Source of the DNA: Rhodobacter ferrooxidans
Lineage (GTDB): Bacteria > Pseudomonadota > Alphaproteobacteria > Rhodobacterales > Rhodobacteraceae
DNA length: 64,000 nt
Assembly: GCF_000176015.1 (NCBI RefSeq)
Contig: NZ_ACYY01000006.1
Location: 119,979 to 183,978 of the forward strand
Reading direction: 5' to 3'
The notes below the pieces were generated by a model, which had not been told where the DNA came from, made no database searches, and saw only the letters and a program-made list of their open reading frames with translations. Positions 27,442 through 35,906 of this stretch are shown here, piece by piece. Both the position numbers and the translations under genes were made by a program. Each line of letters opens with the position of its first letter. The stretch's first letter is position 1.

Positions 27442-28080
27442 GTGAGCCCGCTTCCCGATCCCGCATTGCAACGCGTGCTGTTGCCCGCTTTTGCGCCCTG
27501 CGCCGGGTTTGGCACCTGCCCCGAGGCGGTGTGGCAGCCTGCAATCGGCCATGTGCCGCGCGGTTTTCTGGGTGCTGCGGGCGATCTGGCGCAGGTGCGC
27601 GCGATCATGGTCTTTGCCGAACCGGGCGGGGTTTACCCGCAGGACCATTATGACCCGGCGCTGACCCCGCAGCAGATGCTGTCGGCCTGCGTGGCCGAGA
27701 CCTTGCGGATCATGGCCGCCGCACAACACCAGTTTCACCGCAATGTCCGCTGGTTCATTGATCAGATCGTGCCGGGGCAGGATCTTGCCAGCCAGTTGTG
27801 TTCGGTCTGGCTGACCGAGGCGCGGCTTTGTTCGGTTGCGCAGGAAATCGGTGGTCGCAAGGACCGCACCTGCGCCGACCGCTATCTGGCCCGGCAAATC
27901 GCGCTGATGCCGGGGGCGGTGGTGATCGGGTTTGGCGCCAAGGCGCAGGCCTGCCTGTCGGCCCTGCAGATCCCGCATTGTGCGGCGCGCGCCCTTGCCC
28001 CGCCGGGGGCCAACCATCGTCCGGCGCGGCCAAGCTGGGAGGCCGCCATAGCCGAAGTGCGCCGACGTCACGGCCATTGA
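27442..28080 (+). CDS. Uncharacterised protein, possible uracil-DNA-glycosylase fold
   Basis: This is a 212-residue protein with a GTG start abutting the argF stop, so it is translated from the arginine transcript. The layout recalls family 4/5 uracil-DNA glycosylases: a central strand IMVFAEPGGVYP in place of the catalytic GEAPG loop, then LCSVWLTEARLCS, then CADRYLARQIALMPGAVVIGFGAKAQ, and a late APPGANHRPARPSWEAA where the family has its H-P-S loop. Five or six cysteines could bind an iron-sulfur cluster, as in family 4/5. I cannot confirm the fold, and the catalytic residues do not match exactly. Treat it as hypothetical with this as the leading idea. Confidence 0.6.
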   Translation: MSPLPDPALQRVLLPAFAPCAGFGTCPEAVWQPAIGHVPRGFLGAAGDLAQVRAIMVFAEPGGVYPQDHYDPALTPQQMLSACVAETLRIMAAAQHQFHRNVRWFIDQIVPGQDLASQLCSVWLTEARLCSVAQEIGGRKDRTCADRYLARQIALMPGAVVIGFGAKAQACLSALQIPHCAARALAPPGANHRPARPSWEAAIAEVRRRHGH

Positions 28081-28159
28081 CCCGCTTGCATTCCGCGCCA
28101 TTTGCCTGCTTGCTGGCAGGCAAGCAATTGCTGCCTTCCCCAATCCGAAAAGGCCGATG

Positions 28160-28648
28160 ATGCAGAACCCTGTCCCCGTCTTCACCCATTTCCTGACCGC
28201 GCTGTCCAGACTGCTCGACAAGGCCGAAGCCCATGCCGAGGCGAAAAGGCTCAAGCCCGAGGTCATCCCGAACCTGCGGCTGATCGCTGACATGCTGCCG
28301 TTCTGGCGTCAGGTCACCATCGCCTGCGACCATGCCAAAGGCGCCTGCGCCCGGCTGGCGGGGCTGGAGGTTCCCAGCTTTGCCGATACCGAAACCACCC
28401 TTGCCGACCTGCGCGAGCGGGTGGCCAAGACCCAGGCCTTCCTTTCCAGCATCCCCGCCGATGCCTTCACGGGCGCCGAGGCCCGCACCATCCACATCAA
28501 GGCCGGCCCGCGCGAACTGACCTTTACCGGCGATCATTACCAGAACGGCTATGCGGTGCCGAACTTCTTCTTTCACATGACCACCGCCTACAACATCCTG
28601 CGCGCCAATGGTGTCGATGTCGGCAAGGTCGATTTTCTGGGGGGCTGA
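28160..28648 (+). CDS. DUF1993 family protein
   Basis: This 162-residue protein has the helix-bundle (DinB-like) DUF1993 pattern: FLTALSRLLDKAEAHAEAK, LRLIADMLPFWRQVTIACDHAKGACARLAG and a C-terminal NGYAVPNFFFHMTTAYNILRANGV with a family-conserved histidine. Function is unknown. ATG codons are at 28157 and 28160; AAAAGG at 28148-28153 is better spaced for the second. It is followed three bases later by a cysteine hydrolase, so the DUF1993 and two hydrolase genes look like an operon. Confidence 0.85.
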   Translation: MQNPVPVFTHFLTALSRLLDKAEAHAEAKRLKPEVIPNLRLIADMLPFWRQVTIACDHAKGACARLAGLEVPSFADTETTLADLRERVAKTQAFLSSIPADAFTGAEARTIHIKAGPRELTFTGDHYQNGYAVPNFFFHMTTAYNILRANGVDVGKVDFLGG

Positions 28649-28651
28649 GCC

Positions 28652-29224
28652 ATGGCACCTGCGCCGCTGTCGCCTGCGCTGCTGATGATCGACGTGCAGA
28701 TGGCTTTCGTTCACGACCGTGACGCGGGCTACCCCTGGGCCAACCCCGAGGCCGAAGCGCGGATTGCCGACCTGCTGGCGGCGTTCCGCGCCGCGGGGCT
28801 GCCGGTGATCCACATCCACCACCACGGGCTTGACCCGCGCGACACCATGCACGCCACTGCACCCGGGGCTGTGGTGCAGCCCTGCGCAGCCCCGGTGGGG
28901 GCCGAGCCGGTGGTGGTCAAGCATGGCGCCTCGGCCTTCATCGGCACCGATCTGGCGCAGCGGCTGGCGGCTTTGGGCAACCCGGCGCTGGTGCTGGCGG
29001 GCGGGGCGGCGAATGTCTGTGTCGAAAGCACGGCGCGGATGGCTGGGAACCTCGGGTTCAGCACCACGGTGGTCGCGGATGCGCTGATCAACTTCCAGAA
29101 AACCCTGCGCGACGGTCGGGTGATGCCACCGGCGGACGTGCTGGCGCTGACGCTGGCCAATCTGGACGGCGAGTTTGCCCGCATCACCGACACCGCCACC
29201 GTGCTGGCCGAGATCGCCGGATGA
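28652..29224 (+). CDS. Cysteine hydrolase (isochorismatase-like), copy 1
   Basis: This 190-residue protein has the isochorismatase/nicotinamidase fold with the triad in order: Asp in LMIDVQMAFV, Lys in VVKHGASAFIGT and Cys in ANVCVESTARMAGNLGF. Substrates in the family include nicotinamide, isochorismate, N-carbamoyl compounds and biuret; none can be assigned here. It overlaps a paralogue by four bases (ATGA), an arrangement suggesting recent tandem duplication and coupled translation. Confidence 0.88.
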   Translation: MAPAPLSPALLMIDVQMAFVHDRDAGYPWANPEAEARIADLLAAFRAAGLPVIHIHHHGLDPRDTMHATAPGAVVQPCAAPVGAEPVVVKHGASAFIGTDLAQRLAALGNPALVLAGGAANVCVESTARMAGNLGFSTTVVADALINFQKTLRDGRVMPPADVLALTLANLDGEFARITDTATVLAEIAG

Positions 29225-29778
29225 CCGCCGCCCTGTTGGTGATCGACATGCAGATGGGCATGGCCCGCCGCAGCGCCGAAGGCCGCCCGCGCGCCAATCC
29301 GCAGGCCGAGGACAACACCGCCGCCCTGCTGGCCCTGTTCCGCGCCCGTGGTCTGCCGGTGATCCATGTGCATCACGACGATCCCGGCACGCCGTTCAGC
29401 AAGGGTCAGCCCGATGGCGAACCGATGCCCTGTGCGCAACCTGCGCCGGGCGAGGCGGTGTTCTGGAAATCCACCTCCTCGGCGTTTTCCGGCACCGGGC
29501 TTGACGCGCATCTGCGCAAGCGCGGCATCGACCGGCTGGTGCTGATCGGGGCGGTGGCGGCGTTCTGCGTCACCTCGACCACCCGCGCGGCATCGGACCT
29601 TGGTTTTCAGGTGATCCTGCCCGGTGATGCGCTGATCGGTTTCGACATTCCGGCGCATGATGCCAAGGACTCGGGGGGCAGGATCGACGCCGACACCGTG
29701 CTGCGGGTCACCCTTTCGCTGCTGGGCGCCGATTTCGCGCAGCTTGTCACCACCGCCGAGGTAGCGTCCGTTATTTGA
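29221..29778 (+). CDS. Cysteine hydrolase (isochorismatase-like), copy 2
   Basis: The 185-residue protein is a paralogue of the preceding gene, with LLVIDMQMGMARRS, VFWKSTSSAFSGTGL and AAFCVTSTTRAASDLGFQV carrying the D-K-C triad. It shares the HVHHDDPG strand with its neighbour but the inserts differ, so the two are diverged and may have different substrates. Its stop directly abuts the convergent MFS gene. Confidence 0.88.
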   Translation: MTAALLVIDMQMGMARRSAEGRPRANPQAEDNTAALLALFRARGLPVIHVHHDDPGTPFSKGQPDGEPMPCAQPAPGEAVFWKSTSSAFSGTGLDAHLRKRGIDRLVLIGAVAAFCVTSTTRAASDLGFQVILPGDALIGFDIPAHDAKDSGGRIDADTVLRVTLSLLGADFAQLVTTAEVASVI

Positions 29779-30954
29779 CTAATGCACCTGCCGGTCATCC
29801 GCCGCCGCCACCTGCCGCGCCAGCAGCGCCACGCCGACCAGCAGCAGCGCCAGCGTCGCATAGGTGACGCGGTAGCCGATATGCTCGGCCACGAAACCGA
29901 TGCTGGCGGGGGCCACCAGAATCCCCGAATAACCCATCATCGTCACGATCGAGATGCCGACCCCGGCGCCCAGACCGGGCAGGTTGCCCGCCGCCGACAG
30001 GGTGATCGGCACCATGTTGGCGATGCCCAGCCCGGCGATGGCAAAGCAGCCGATGGCCAGCGGTGCCAGCGGCGCAAAGGCCGCGCCCAGCAGCCCCGCC
30101 GCCGCCACCGCCCCTGACACCCGCAGCGTCACCACCGCGCCAAAGCGGTTGCGCAGGCCGTCTCCGGCAAAGCGCATCAGCGCCATGCTGCCGGCAAAGG
30201 CCGCGAACGCGAGGCCCGAGGTGGAAACCGAACTGCCCAGATCGCGCGCCAGATACAGCGCCGCCCAGTCCAGCACCGCGCCTTCGGGCACCATGCTGGC
30301 CAAGGCCATCAGGCCGATCAGATAGATGGTAAAGCTGCGCGGCCAGTGCCGGTGTTTCTGCCCCGCGGTCCCCGCCACCCGCGGCACCGGCGGCGCGCCG
30401 TCCAGCCGCGGGCCGACCGCCAGCACCAGCGCCAGCGCCAGCCCCGAGACCAGGGCCGCATGCACCACCGCGCCCTGACTGGCGATGATCCAGCCACCAA
30501 CCCCGCCGCCGACAAAACCGCCAAGGCTCCAGAACCCGTGCGACGAGGACATGATCGCCCGGCCCAGCCGCCGTTCGACCTCGACCGCGTTGGCGTTCAT
30601 CGCCACGTCCATGCAGCCGATCAGCGCCCCCATCACCGCCATGGTGGCCGCCAGCAGCCAAAGGTTCGGCGCCAGCACCACCGCCAGCAGCGTGCCAGAA
30701 GCCGCAATGGCAAAGCCGCGCAGCACCGGGCGTGAGCCATGCCGGGCAATCAGCCCGCCCGAAACCGCCATTGCCGCCACTGCACCCAGGCCAAGGCCGA
30801 GGATCAGCAAACCCAGGGTGAACTCGCTGATCTGATGCCGCGGCAGCAGCAGCGGGATCTGCGGCGCCCAACTGCCCATGATGAAGCCGTTGGTCAGGAA
30901 CATTGCCGCCACCGCCCAGCGCCCCCGTGTTGCCACCTGTCGCCCCGCCTGCAT
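29779..30954 (-). CDS. MFS transporter
   Basis: This is a 391-residue permease with 12 hydrophobic helices and MFS loop signatures (GGLIARHGSRPVLRGFAIA, MDVAMNANAVEVERRLGRAIMSSSHGFWSLGGFVG). The sequence MNANAVEVE with SHGFWSLGG is typical of the sugar/FucP-like or YbjJ-type subgroup. The ATG at 30954 is preferred because AAGGGG sits nine bases upstream; an ATG at 30984 lacks one. The substrate is unknown. It shares a divergent promoter region of 276 bases with the NIDO-Hint gene. Confidence 0.85.
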   Translation of the reverse strand: MQAGRQVATRGRWAVAAMFLTNGFIMGSWAPQIPLLLPRHQISEFTLGLLILGLGLGAVAAMAVSGGLIARHGSRPVLRGFAIAASGTLLAVVLAPNLWLLAATMAVMGALIGCMDVAMNANAVEVERRLGRAIMSSSHGFWSLGGFVGGGVGGWIIASQGAVVHAALVSGLALALVLAVGPRLDGAPPVPRVAGTAGQKHRHWPRSFTIYLIGLMALASMVPEGAVLDWAALYLARDLGSSVSTSGLAFAAFAGSMALMRFAGDGLRNRFGAVVTLRVSGAVAAAGLLGAAFAPLAPLAIGCFAIAGLGIANMVPITLSAAGNLPGLGAGVGISIVTMMGYSGILVAPASIGFVAEHIGYRVTYATLALLLVGVALLARQVAAADDRQVH

Positions 30955-31230
30955 CCCGCACCCCTTGTTGCCTGTTCCCTGCATATGTCGGCGCCATCGT
31001 CGCGAAAAGCCCCCGGTCCGCGCGCCGCCCGCACAGATTGTTTCGCAAGATTGCAAGGCCGCCGCCGCGATTGGCCCGCCAAGCGAAACAATGCCCGCAG
31101 TTCGGCCAAATTGGTGCGCAGCCTGAAAAATACCTTTGCGACGCCGCCGTGCCGTCACCGCCATGCCGCGCTGCCGCCACGATCCGAGTCGATGCATTGT
31201 TCTCAGGTTGGAAACCGACAGGAGGCCAGA

Positions 31231-32505
31231 ATGGCCACGATGTATTCAGGCCTCGGCGGCCCGACGGGCTATGGCGAGAACAGCTTCATCGGCCATTCCC
31301 TGACCTCGGGCAACTATGACGACGGCTCGATTGCGGTCAACATCACCTCGGTGTTCGGGCCGAGTGGCATCAACTATTTCGGCACCAATTACACCTCGAT
31401 CTACATCAACACCAACGGCTTGATCAGCTTTACCGGCCCCAACACCAGCTACACGCCCACGAACCTTGCCACCCAGACCTCGCCGCTGATTGCGCCGTTC
31501 TGGACCGATATCGACATCACTGGCGGCTCGGCCACCGGCAACAACAACATCTACTGGGATCTGGATCCCACCACCGGCCGGGTCACCATCACCTGGCTGC
31601 GGGTGCGCGGCTATACCGGCAGTGGCACCACCACCAACAGTTTTCAGGTGGTGCTGGACGCCTCGCAGAACGGCAATTTCAACATCGAGTTCATCTACAA
31701 CCGGGTGCAGTTCACCAATGGCGGCTATGGCGTGGCGCAGGCCGGATATACCGATGGCGGCGCCAATGACTACATCCTGCCGGGGTCGGGCAATGCCACG
31801 GCGCTGGCGGGCTATCCCACTGCCGTGCTGGACCCGGGCAGCACCAACGGCACCTATGGTCAGGCGTTCTGGAACGGCAATCCGGTGTGCTTCGTGGCCG
31901 GCACGCAGATTGCCACGCCGCAGGGGCCGCGCGCGGTGCAGGACTTGCGGGCGGGCGATCTGGTCTGCACGCTGGACGATGGTGCGCAGCCGCTGCGCTG
32001 GGTCGGTGGCGGCAATGTGATTGCCACGGGTGCCGCCTGTCCGGTGCGGATTGCCGCAGGCGTGCTGGACAACGACCGCGATCTGGCGGTCTCCGGCCAG
32101 CATCTTCTGCTGCTGTCGGGCGTCGATTGCGAACTCTTGTTCGGCGAGGCCGAGGTGCTGGTGTCGGCCAAGGATCTGCTGGGGCTGCCCGGCGTCAGCC
32201 ATGACCCTGGCCCGCAGCGGGTCAGTTATCACCACCTGTTGCTGGACGCGCATCACGTTCTGCTGGCCGAGGGCACGCCCGCCGAAAGCCTGCGCCCCGG
32301 CCCGATGGCTTTGGCATCGCTTCCCGATAGCGCGGTGGCAGAGCTTCAGGCGGTGTTCCTGCCCTGGGAACTGGATCGGCTGACCCGGCTGCCCGCCGCC
32401 CGCCGGGTGCTGAAACCGCACGAGGCGCAGGTGTTGCTGGCAGCGCGGCTGCGCGGCGGGCTGCGGGCGATGGCCGCAGCGTCGAGGCAGGCGCTGGCCG
32501 CCTGA
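31231..32505 (+). CDS. NIDO-like and Hint-domain surface protein
   Basis: This 424-residue protein has two domains. Residues about 1-215 are a nidogen-like (NIDO) domain: NTNGLISFTG, SPLIAPFWTDIDITGG, GRVTITWLRVRGY, NFNIEFIYNRVQF and YTDGGANDYILPGSG. Residues about 218-424 are a Hint-type (hedgehog/intein) module of the Hint_2 class, starting CFVAGTQIATPQGPRAVQDLRAGDLVCTLDDGAQPLRWVGG, with HLLLLSGVDCELLFG and YHHLLLDAHHVLLAEGTPAES. The leading cysteine of the Hint part could mediate an N-to-S acyl shift and self-cleavage. There is no signal peptide, but such proteins in Rhodobacterales are often exported by type I systems. The start follows AGGAGG. Confidence 0.82.
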   Translation: MATMYSGLGGPTGYGENSFIGHSLTSGNYDDGSIAVNITSVFGPSGINYFGTNYTSIYINTNGLISFTGPNTSYTPTNLATQTSPLIAPFWTDIDITGGSATGNNNIYWDLDPTTGRVTITWLRVRGYTGSGTTTNSFQVVLDASQNGNFNIEFIYNRVQFTNGGYGVAQAGYTDGGANDYILPGSGNATALAGYPTAVLDPGSTNGTYGQAFWNGNPVCFVAGTQIATPQGPRAVQDLRAGDLVCTLDDGAQPLRWVGGGNVIATGAACPVRIAAGVLDNDRDLAVSGQHLLLLSGVDCELLFGEAEVLVSAKDLLGLPGVSHDPGPQRVSYHHLLLDAHHVLLAEGTPAESLRPGPMALASLPDSAVAELQAVFLPWELDRLTRLPAARRVLKPHEAQVLLAARLRGGLRAMAAASRQALAA

Positions 32506-35007
32506 TCAGGTGCCGCGCGGCTTGGCCCGCGTGGTCGGTTCGGCCAGGCGCGGGTCTTCCGGCCAGGGGTGGCGCGGATAGCGGCCGCGCAGGTCGCGGC
32601 GCACCTCGGCATAGGAATTGGTCCAGAACCCCGGCAAATCCTGCGTCACCTGCACCGGCGCACCGGCGGGCGACAGCAGGGTGATGCGCAGGGGCAGGCG
32701 GTTCGGGCCGACGCAAGGATGCTGGGTCACCCCGAACAATTCCTGCAATTTCAGCGCGATACCCGGTGCTTCACCGTCATAGTCGATCGGCACCCGTCGC
32801 CCCAGCGGGGTCTCGAACTGCGCCGGGGTCAACTGGTCCAGCAGGTGCAGCTTGTCCCAGCCCAAGGCCTGCCGCAGCGGCTCGGTCAGATCAAACCCGC
32901 GCAGGTCGGCTTCGGTCCTGATGGCCACCAGATGCGGCAAAAGCCAGTCTGCCTGTTCCAGCAGGGCGCCATCGCTGACATCGGGCAGGGCGGCACCGCC
33001 GTCGCGGCACAGCCGTATCCGTGCCGCCAAGCGCCGCGCCGCAGGTGTCCAGGGCAGGCCGATCAGCCGCAGCCCCTGCAACGCCGCCTGCGCCCGCGCC
33101 TCTGCCGGGGCCTCGGGCCAGGGCCGGTCGTCCAGCACCAGTGCCCCCAGACATTCCTGCCGCCGCGCCACCACCCGGCCCTCGCGCCGCGACCAGTCGC
33201 AGACCTCGCGCCAGCGGATGTCGGCGCCGAACAGCGCCCGCAGTTCGGGTTCCGAGATGGCAATGGCATCGCGCACCTGCGCCTCGCGCGGGTCGCCGTC
33301 CAGATCGGTGGCGACGATCAGCCGGGCTTGCGACAGCGGCTGCCCCGCCGCCATCGCCGCGCCCTTGCCGCCCGAAAGCACCCAGCGCGGTGCCTCGCCG
33401 CTGCGGCGCAGGCCGATGCGGTCGGGATAGGCCAGCGCCGCCATCTGCGCCAAGGACAGCGGGGCAGGGGGCGGGGCGGCCTGCGCTGGCGCAGGCCGCC
33501 CCGCCCGCTCCAACCGCCGCGCCTCTTGCCGGATGCGGTCCACCACGCCGCGGTTCACCGCATAGGGGTGGTCGGCCTCGAACCGCGACGGATCGGCAAT
33601 CGCCGCCATTCGCAGCGCCAGATCGGCAGGCGCGCCGCGCAAGGGATCGCGTTCCGCCAGCAGCGCCGCCAAGGTCGCCGCCTGCGCCCCACCGGCGCGC
33701 AGCAGCATATGCCCCAGCCGCGGATGCAGCGGCAGCGCCGCCAGTGCCCGGCCATGGTCGGTAATCCGCCCGCTGGCGTCCAAGGCCCCCAAAGCCGCCA
33801 GCAGCGCCCGCGCCTCGGCCAGCACGCCCGGATGCGGCGGCGTCAGGAAGGCCAGCCCGCCATCGCCACCCCACAGCGCCAGTTCCAGCGCGAGGCCCGT
33901 CAGATCGGCCACCTCGATCTCGGCCGGGGCAAAAGCCGCCAGCGCGCCATCCTCGCCACGGGTCCACAGCCGATAGCACACCCCCGGCGCCACCCGCCCC
34001 GCCCGGCCTCGCCGCTGCTCGGCCTCGGCCCGCGTCACCCGCTCGGTGACCAGCCGCGACATGCCTGACCCGGCATCGAACCGCGCCCGCCGTGCGCGGC
34101 CCGCATCCACCACCACCCGCACGTCGGGGATGGTCAGCGAGGTTTCGGCAATCGACGTCGCCAGCACGATCTTGCGCCCCTTGGCCGGGGCCAAGGCCGC
34201 ACGCTGGGCGGCAAAGTCCATCGCCCCGAACAAGGGGCGCAGCTCGCAACCCGCAGGCAACCGCCCCTTCAACGCCGCCTCGACCCGCCGGATTTCGGCC
34301 TCGCCCGGCAGAAACACCAGCACGCCGCCTTGCGGGTTTTCCTCCAGCGCCTGACAGACCAGCGCCGCCACCTCTGCCTCCAGCCGCGCCTTGGGGCCAA
34401 GGGGCCGCGGCAGCCAGCGGGTGTCCACCGGCCAGGCCCGGCCCTCGCTGCGGATCACCGGCGCATCCCCCGCGGCATCCGCCATCAGCCCGGCCACAGG
34501 TGCGGCCTCCAGCGTGGCCGACATCGCCAGCAAGACCAGATCCTCGCGCAAAGCCCCGCGCACCTCCAGCGCCAGCGCCAGCCCCAGATCGGCGTTCAGA
34601 CTGCGTTCGTGGAATTCGTCGAAGATCAGCGCGCCGATGCCGCCAAGGCCGGGGTCGGACTGGATCATCCTTGTCAGGATGCCTTCGGTCACCACCTCGA
34701 TCCGCGTGTCCCGGCCCACCTTCGCCTCGCCGCGGATGCGATAGCCCACCGTGCTACCGACCACCTCGCCCAAAGCCTCGGCCAGCCGCCCTGCCGCCGC
34801 CCGCGCCGCCAGCCGCCGCGGCTCCAGCATCACGATGCGGCCTTGGCACAGCCCCGCCTCCAGCAGCGCCAGCGGCACCCGCGTGGTCTTGCCCGCCCCC
34901 GGAGGCGCCTGCAACACCGCCATCCGCCGTTCCCGCAACGCCGAAATCAACGCAGGCAGGGCTGCGTCGATCGGCAGGGCATCGGATATGGCGGCGGGGT
35001 CGGTCAC
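32506..35007 (-). CDS. hrpB: ATP-dependent helicase HrpB
   Basis: The 833-residue DEAH/RHA helicase has Walker A APPGAGKTTRVPLALLE, motif II IFDEFHERSLNADLGLAL, motif III SATLEAAPVA, motif VI RRGRAGRVAPGVCYRLW, the HA2 winged-helix region and the HrpB C-terminal domain (ending near PGFWTNSYAEVRRDLRGRYPRHPWPEDP). The cellular role in alphaproteobacteria is poorly defined; E. coli hrpB is non-essential. The GTG at 35007 lies eight bases downstream of the DUF3108 stop and has ATAAGG upstream; a longer ATG reading would run through DUF3108. Its stop abuts the convergent NIDO-Hint gene. Confidence 0.93.
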   Translation of the reverse strand: MTDPAAISDALPIDAALPALISALRERRMAVLQAPPGAGKTTRVPLALLEAGLCQGRIVMLEPRRLAARAAAGRLAEALGEVVGSTVGYRIRGEAKVGRDTRIEVVTEGILTRMIQSDPGLGGIGALIFDEFHERSLNADLGLALALEVRGALREDLVLLAMSATLEAAPVAGLMADAAGDAPVIRSEGRAWPVDTRWLPRPLGPKARLEAEVAALVCQALEENPQGGVLVFLPGEAEIRRVEAALKGRLPAGCELRPLFGAMDFAAQRAALAPAKGRKIVLATSIAETSLTIPDVRVVVDAGRARRARFDAGSGMSRLVTERVTRAEAEQRRGRAGRVAPGVCYRLWTRGEDGALAAFAPAEIEVADLTGLALELALWGGDGGLAFLTPPHPGVLAEARALLAALGALDASGRITDHGRALAALPLHPRLGHMLLRAGGAQAATLAALLAERDPLRGAPADLALRMAAIADPSRFEADHPYAVNRGVVDRIRQEARRLERAGRPAPAQAAPPPAPLSLAQMAALAYPDRIGLRRSGEAPRWVLSGGKGAAMAAGQPLSQARLIVATDLDGDPREAQVRDAIAISEPELRALFGADIRWREVCDWSRREGRVVARRQECLGALVLDDRPWPEAPAEARAQAALQGLRLIGLPWTPAARRLAARIRLCRDGGAALPDVSDGALLEQADWLLPHLVAIRTEADLRGFDLTEPLRQALGWDKLHLLDQLTPAQFETPLGRRVPIDYDGEAPGIALKLQELFGVTQHPCVGPNRLPLRITLLSPAGAPVQVTQDLPGFWTNSYAEVRRDLRGRYPRHPWPEDPRLAEPTTRAKPRGT

Positions 35008-35014
35008 CCCAGCC

Positions 35015-35752
35015 TTATCGCCTGACCAGCAGGCCTTTGCCATAGATCGTGTCGGTCGCCACCTCGACCACCCGCATCCGGCCATTTTCGGTCGGCGCAT
35101 AGGTCAGGGTGAAGAAGAACTGCGTCTTGTCGGCCATCTCCTTGTCGGAAAAGCCGGCCAGACGGCGGTATTCGCCCTTGCAGACCACGGTATCGCCCAC
35201 GGCCTTGGGGGCCGAGGTCGCCACTTGCGAACTGCGCCGCCCGTCGAACATCCGCAGGTTGATCTGACATTCCTGGCCCTTGTCCACCTCGCGCAACGCC
35301 GCATAAAGCGCCGTCAGCGGATCGACCGTGCCGCCCATGGTGGCAGGATCGACATCCTTTTCCCGCGGCTTGCGGGCGGGAGAATACGAGGCGACCTGCG
35401 GGTTGCCGTTGACATAGGCCATCACCGATTGCGACTGGCGTTTGCCGGTATCGGCGTTTTCGGTATAGGAGGCAGGGACATAGCGGCCATTGACGATGCT
35501 GCCACGGGTCGCGGCATCAAACCGCACCTTGCGCATGATCGCGGCAAGGCCCGCACTTTGCAGCGAGCCTTCCGCCGAATAGGCCGTGCCATCCTGCGTG
35601 CCGACGAAGCTCAGCTTGCCCGCCTTGATGCCCTTCATCACCAGATCAAAGCTGATCTGCTCGGCCTGTGCCTGTGCCGGCAGGCCAAACGCCACCAAAG
35701 CCAGAGCCGCAACGCCAAACGCCTGCCGTAGTCTGCACCCGAAGGAAGCCAT
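35015..35752 (-). CDS. DUF3108 periplasmic protein
   Basis: This 245-residue protein has a Sec signal peptide (RQAFGVAALALVAFGLPAQAQAE) and a DUF3108 beta-rich fold (ISFDLVMKGIKAGKLSFVG, VPASYTENADTGKRQSQSVMAYVNG, VDPLTALYAALREV, RMRVVEVATDTIYGKGLLVRR). The cysteine pair in ECQINLRMFDGRR and VVCKGEY may form a disulfide. Family function is unknown, with suggestions of envelope or lipid roles. It is in an operon with hrpB (eight bases apart), a recurring but unexplained partnership. Confidence 0.88.
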   Translation of the reverse strand: MASFGCRLRQAFGVAALALVAFGLPAQAQAEQISFDLVMKGIKAGKLSFVGTQDGTAYSAEGSLQSAGLAAIMRKVRFDAATRGSIVNGRYVPASYTENADTGKRQSQSVMAYVNGNPQVASYSPARKPREKDVDPATMGGTVDPLTALYAALREVDKGQECQINLRMFDGRRSSQVATSAPKAVGDTVVCKGEYRRLAGFSDKEMADKTQFFFTLTYAPTENGRMRVVEVATDTIYGKGLLVRR

Positions 35753-35906
35753 GTCAAACCTCGTGAATACCTGCTCAGCGGCTTGAACGCCGCTCTTTCT
35801 CTGGCATAACCCGGGCAGAGCGGGCACAAAAGCCCAACCGTCCTGCCCGGTGCTGACAATCGCGTCATTGCCGGGCAGATAAGCGAAACCCCGCCGGAGC
35901 CTATGC

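Noticed and set aside
32569..34068. A 499-codon plus-strand frame opposite hrpB
   Set aside because: Arg/Gln/Pro-rich sequence with no fold signs, fully antisense to helicase motifs.
34092..35045. Proline-rich 317-codon frame
   Set aside because: Low-complexity Pro/Ala/Arg translation of a GC-rich antisense strand; no supportable product.
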